Assembly (NCBI GenBank): GCA_024734555.1 | Contig: JANPWX010000172.1 | Location: 478,298 to 542,297 of the forward strand | DNA from: Trochalopteron elliotii | Taxonomy: Eukaryota > Chordata > Aves > Passeriformes > Leiothrichidae | Direction of reading: 5' to 3' | Length of the DNA stretch: 64,000 bases | Part shown: positions 63,991 to 64,000 of the stretch, piece after piece | How positions within the stretch are numbered: position 1 is the stretch's first letter | Layout: every line of letters begins with the position of its first letter | The notes under the pieces: model-generated | Told to the model about the DNA's origin: nothing | Database searches by the model: none | The model's input: only the letters and a program-made list of their open reading frames with translations | Program-made: the position numbers and the translations under genes

Positions 63991-64000
63991 GGCGCCCCGC
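63290..64000. promoter_or_regulatory. RAPGEF5: CpG island at the RAPGEF5 5' end
   Basis: The last 700 bases are rich in G+C and in CpG dinucleotides, unlike the AT-rich sequence to the left, and cover coding exon 1, the start codon and the first part of intron 1. This is typical of a vertebrate CpG-island promoter. The transcription start is probably just beyond the window end, since only 10 nt of 5' UTR are present. No TATA box can be assessed. Confidence 0.8.
63720..63990 (-). CDS. RAPGEF5: RAPGEF5 coding exon 1 (aa 1-90)
   Basis: Encodes the start Met, a short variable leader ([14 protein letters not shown]..), the family motif [20 protein letters not shown], an acidic Ser/Thr-rich stretch (about 41-55) and the start of the REM domain ([17 protein letters not shown], 61-77). 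The exon ends in phase 1 at GACGG|GTAAGG. The leader between residues 9 and 20 differs from the mammalian sequence as I recall it and is about 8 residues shorter; from LPTFDVPY onward the match is near-perfect. The exon lies inside a CpG island. Only 10 nt of 5' UTR (63991-64000) are in the window. The frame stays open past the donor to 63469, but that tail is unlike the family and is intron. Confidence 0.95.

Overview
This window is vertebrate, almost certainly avian, nuclear DNA. It holds essentially one protein-coding gene, RAPGEF5 (Rap guanine nucleotide exchange factor 5; also MR-GEF, GFR or Repac), on the minus strand. I rebuilt the coding region exon by exon from splice signals, reading-frame phase and the family sequence as I remember it. 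It has 16 coding exons between the ATG at 63990 and the TGA at 3143-3145, giving 573 codons plus stop, with no frameshift or internal stop. The avian call rests on CR1-type retrotransposon remnants, including one with the typical avian CR1 3' end, and on the compact locus (about 61 kb for a whole RAPGEF5 coding region). The species cannot be read from the sequence.

Layout from right to left, which is the direction of transcription. 63290-64000 is a CpG-rich island with the first coding exon. 36356-63719 is a 27-kb first intron with an old LINE copy, a near-perfect 48-bp inverted repeat and several simple repeats. Exons 2-8 (36355 to 25480) encode the rest of the REM (RasGEF_N) domain, a linker with a 31-nt microexon, and the ubiquitin-like RA domain. 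Exons 9-16 (23719 to 3143) encode the CDC25-homology catalytic domain. 1-3142 lies 3' of the stop codon and should be 3' UTR plus flank; no polyadenylation site can be fixed.

The most notable signal is intron 2 (35156-36276). It begins with ATATCCTTTT, ends in AC, and carries a CCTTAAC branch-site motif 10 nt before the acceptor. That is the signature of a minor-spliceosome (U12-type) AT-AC intron, and only this junction restores the family reading (..[13 protein letters not shown]..). The other 14 introns are GT-AG.

No second gene, tRNA, rRNA or CRISPR was found. The many short open frames elsewhere look like chance or shadow frames. I see no sign of a novel multi-gene system; the second-look items are the U12 intron, two intronic hairpins, and relics of an old CR1-clade LINE.
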